From assembly GCA_030679805.1 (NCBI GenBank), contig JAUXST010000467.1, positions 1-24,433 on the forward strand: DNA of 24,433 bases, in the 5' to 3' direction. The translations under genes were made by a program, and so were the position numbers. Positions 23,601-24,433 of this stretch are shown one piece after another. The DNA is from Reyranella sp. Its GTDB lineage: Bacteria; Pseudomonadota; Alphaproteobacteria; Reyranellales; Reyranellaceae. Numbering within the stretch: the stretch's first letter is position 1; the number at the start of each line of letters is the position of its first letter. Below the pieces are notes generated by a model. It was given only the letters and a program-made list of their open reading frames with translations. It was not told the origin of the DNA and ran no database searches.

Positions 23601-24102
23601 CTATTCCAAGCTTCTTTCCTACAAGGACGAGTACGAAGTGGCGCGACTCTATGCCGATGCCGCCTTCGGCGCCCAGGTCGCCGGCCAGTTCGAGGGCGAC
23701 TACAAACTCAAGTTCAATCTGGCGCCGCCGATCTTCTCCCAGCGCGATCCCAAGACCGGCCACCTGATCAAGCAGGAGTTCGGGGCCTGGATGCTGCCGG
23801 CCTTCCGCCTGCTCGCCGGGCTGAAAGGCCTGCGCGGCACTCGGCTCGACATCTTCGGCTATACGAAGGAGCGCAAGACCGAGCGCGCGCTGATCGGCGA
23901 GTACGAGACGCTGGTGGCCGAACTTCTACAGTCGCTCTCGCCCGCCAACCACGCTCTGGCGGTCAAACTCGCGGCGATCCCCGACGACATCAAAGGCTAC
24001 GGCCACATCAAGGACGCGCATCTCGAGAAGGCCAAGAAGAAGGAAGCCGACCTGCTGCACCAGTGGCGCAACCCCGAGGCGATGAAGGCGGCGGCGGAGT
24101 AA
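20611..24102 (+). CDS. Indolepyruvate ferredoxin oxidoreductase family protein (single-chain 2-oxoacid:acceptor oxidoreductase)
   Basis: The 1163-residue protein fuses the domains of 2-oxoacid:ferredoxin oxidoreductases. The N-terminal pyruvate-oxidoreductase-type domain has YISGYRGSPLGGFD and NEDLAATSLWG (about 45-90). The thiamine-diphosphate domain has GIGCHTLAIGM and GDGTYFHSG...NMTYKILYNDAVAMTGGQ (about 450-535). A Cys cluster CEGCGDCSTQSNC plus SCNKDFSCLNGFC (about 633-685) holds iron-sulfur ligands. The gamma domain starts with ITGIGGTGVVTIGA (about 723-737) and LGMAQKGGAVISHVR. The C-terminal part is the family's own extension. It oxidatively decarboxylates aryl or branched 2-oxoacids to acyl-CoA and reduces a ferredoxin; aerobic bacteria use it in aromatic amino acid or phenylacetate metabolism. 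AAGGAGG at 20599-20605 fixes the start. No ferredoxin or regulator gene is adjacent. Confidence 0.93.
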   Translation: MPTAVTLDDKYVLESGRVYLTGTQALVRLPMMQRQRDLAAGLNTACYISGYRGSPLGGFDQALWQAKRFIKKNHIEFQPGTNEDLAATSLWGTQQIHLYPGARYDGVFGMWYGKGPGVDRSGDAFKHANYAGTSKHGGVVVLAGDDHMAKSSTVAHQSEPAFIAAGMPIIHAASVQEYLDWGLHAFEMSRYSGLWVGFKVLSETVDSSASVHIDPHRLEIHTPSDHHLPADGVHIRWPDDWLGQEKRVYQVKIPAALAYWRANKLDKVMLGRPDARFGIVTVGKSYLDVRQALDELGIDDTEAERLGLAIYKVGMVWPLEAEGASAFAAGKREILVIEEKRPIIEQQLKDALFNMESGRRPVVVGKHDERGQHLLKSDGELTPFEIASAIVARFGLAGLSERSKQRFEALKRRAGRQVRNESGMARVPYFCSGCPHNSSTKVPEGSMALAGIGCHTLAIGMERNTKTFTHMGAEGATWVGASHFTDTPHVFQNLGDGTYFHSGLLAIRHAIANKTNMTYKILYNDAVAMTGGQPHDGDVTPWRISRQVRAEGVDRIALVSDDPGKYPVGTEWAPGVTFHHRDQLDEVQRKLREVKGVSVLIYDQTCAAEKRRRRKRGTFPDPAKRVLINQAVCEGCGDCSTQSNCLSVTPVATEFGSKRAIDQSSCNKDFSCLNGFCPSFVTVEGGSLRKGKAGRSAATADKAEPALPPAPTLPSIADKPYGVLITGIGGTGVVTIGAIMGVAAHIEGKGVTVLDQLGMAQKGGAVISHVRLGATPEALHAVRLGAGGANLLLGCDLVVSASADSLARLETGASRAIVNTHETITGEFTRHPDIAFPSHTLKLSIEAAAGPGACDILDATGIATALLGDSIATNMFMLGYAYQQGLIPIGHGALEKAIELNGAAVAMNTSAFRWGRRAASDRAAVEALVAPKESKIVPFTRIARTLDEIVAVRVKHLTGYQDASLAERYKALVDKVRAAEQKATPGRSDLAEAVARNYSKLLSYKDEYEVARLYADAAFGAQVAGQFEGDYKLKFNLAPPIFSQRDPKTGHLIKQEFGAWMLPAFRLLAGLKGLRGTRLDIFGYTKERKTERALIGEYETLVAELLQSLSPANHALAVKLAAIPDDIKGYGHIKDAHLEKAKKKEADLLHQWRNPEAMKAAAE

Positions 24103-24118
24103 GGCCGCGTTGCGGGCA

Positions 24119-24134
24119 GGCGCCGTCAGGCGCC
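24119..24134. terminator. Small hairpin between convergent genes, weak bidirectional terminator candidate
   Basis: GGCGCC-GTCA-GGCGCC forms a 6-bp stem with a 4-nt loop, spanning the stop codon of the PIN gene and lying 17 bp after the oxidoreductase stop. There is no T-run, so intrinsic termination is doubtful. Confidence 0.3.
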
Positions 24135-24433
24135 GCCCGGCCTCCACGGATCGACGACCTCGACGGGCAATCCCGTGAAATCCCTGACGTTGCGCGTAGC
24201 CAGACTCGCGCCCATCGCCGCGACGATGCCTGCGATCATCATGTCGGACGGCTGGCTGCCCAGGCCCGCCGCCTGGCGCAGGGCGCGGAACCGTCCCGCC
24301 TCCCGCGCGGCGACGTCGTCGAGCGGCAAGACCGTGAGGGCAGACCCTTGGCCGACGTATTCTTCGAACCGCGCCTCCAGTGCCGCCCGGCGGCGTCCAT
24401 CGGCGATGCGGTGCAGGCCATAGGCGATTTCGG
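24126..24433 (-). CDS. PIN-domain ribonuclease, VapC/FitB-like toxin, partial (5' end outside window)
   Basis: The frame is open to the window edge and ends with TGA at 24126. The visible 101 residues read EIAYGLHRIADGRRRAALE, then a middle helical part, then SQPSDMMIAGIVAAMGASLATRNVRDF and VEVVDPW at the C-terminus. The conserved Glu near the start, the Asp in PSDMMIAG and the Asp in RNVRDF are the acidic metal ligands of PIN nucleases; TRNxxDF and VxxxxPW are VapC/FitB hallmarks. VapC toxins cleave specific tRNAs or rRNA and are held inactive by a co-transcribed VapB/FitA-type antitoxin, expected immediately beyond the right edge of the window. It converges on the oxidoreductase gene with about 23 bp between. 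Confidence 0.88.
   Translation of the reverse strand, partial: EIAYGLHRIADGRRRAALEARFEEYVGQGSALTVLPLDDVAAREAGRFRALRQAAGLGSQPSDMMIAGIVAAMGASLATRNVRDFTGLPVEVVDPWRPGGA

Noticed and set aside
1..24433. CRISPR arrays, tRNA or rRNA genes, insertion sequences, riboswitches
   Set aside because: I found no regularly spaced repeats, cloverleaf or rRNA-like segment, transposase motif with terminal repeats, or recognisable riboswitch core anywhere in the window.

Overview
The window is GC-rich (hand-counted 60-nt lines mostly 65-73 % GC), gene-dense chromosomal DNA. The mix of families (LysE, FUSC and DHA2 transporters, AHSA1/ArsR pairs, an acyl-CoA dehydrogenase cluster, a single-chain indolepyruvate:ferredoxin oxidoreductase family protein, SEC-C proteins, a palindromic repeat of the 'CHPERSEGS' type) fits a metabolically versatile soil or water alphaproteobacterium (Rhodospirillales or Hyphomicrobiales-like). 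That assignment is an inference; no rRNA or tRNA gene is present to anchor it. I see no CRISPR array, insertion sequence, phage gene or tRNA.

Layout. 1-520: 3' end of a dienelactone-hydrolase-like gene. 574-1137: LysE-type exporter, overlapping tail to tail with a DHA2-type MFS pump (2594-1122, minus). 2777-3505: type II haloacid dehalogenase-like HAD enzyme. 5676-3537 (minus): epoxide-hydrolase-like gene coupled by ATGA to an MBL-fold hydrolase gene that is broken by an out-of-frame internal deletion. 5852-7209: VOC protein, then an ArsR regulator plus AHSA1/SRPBCC protein with two matching 18-bp operator-like palindromes and a probably leaderless promoter. 7625-7236 (minus): small secreted protein with a duplicated Cys-x14-Cys unit. 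About 7807-8916: FUSC-family membrane protein. 12699-8921 (minus): DMT transporter, SDR dehydrogenase, palindromic repeat, alpha/beta hydrolase, acyl-CoA dehydrogenase, likely a small catabolic cluster. 12822-13517: UPF0149/SEC-C protein. 20440-13527 (minus): nucleotide-sugar epimerase with an in-frame amber codon, a 1240-residue unrecognised membrane protein with a very large predicted periplasmic part, an ABC ATPase and an ABC-2 permease. 20611-24102: the oxidoreductase. 24433-24126 (minus): 3' part of a PIN/VapC-like toxin gene.

The item most likely to be undescribed is the 1240-residue protein (19454-15732). It has one N-terminal membrane anchor, about 650 residues of predicted periplasmic sequence with ten cysteines and stretches resembling a type I periplasmic-binding fold, then about nine more membrane helices alternating with basic cytoplasmic loops. 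It lies between a sugar epimerase and an ABC-2 exporter on one strand, and a hairpin that could hide the ribosome binding site separates it from the exporter. Two genes in the window (MBL hydrolase and epimerase) carry inactivating lesions, so either recent gene decay or sequence error must be considered.
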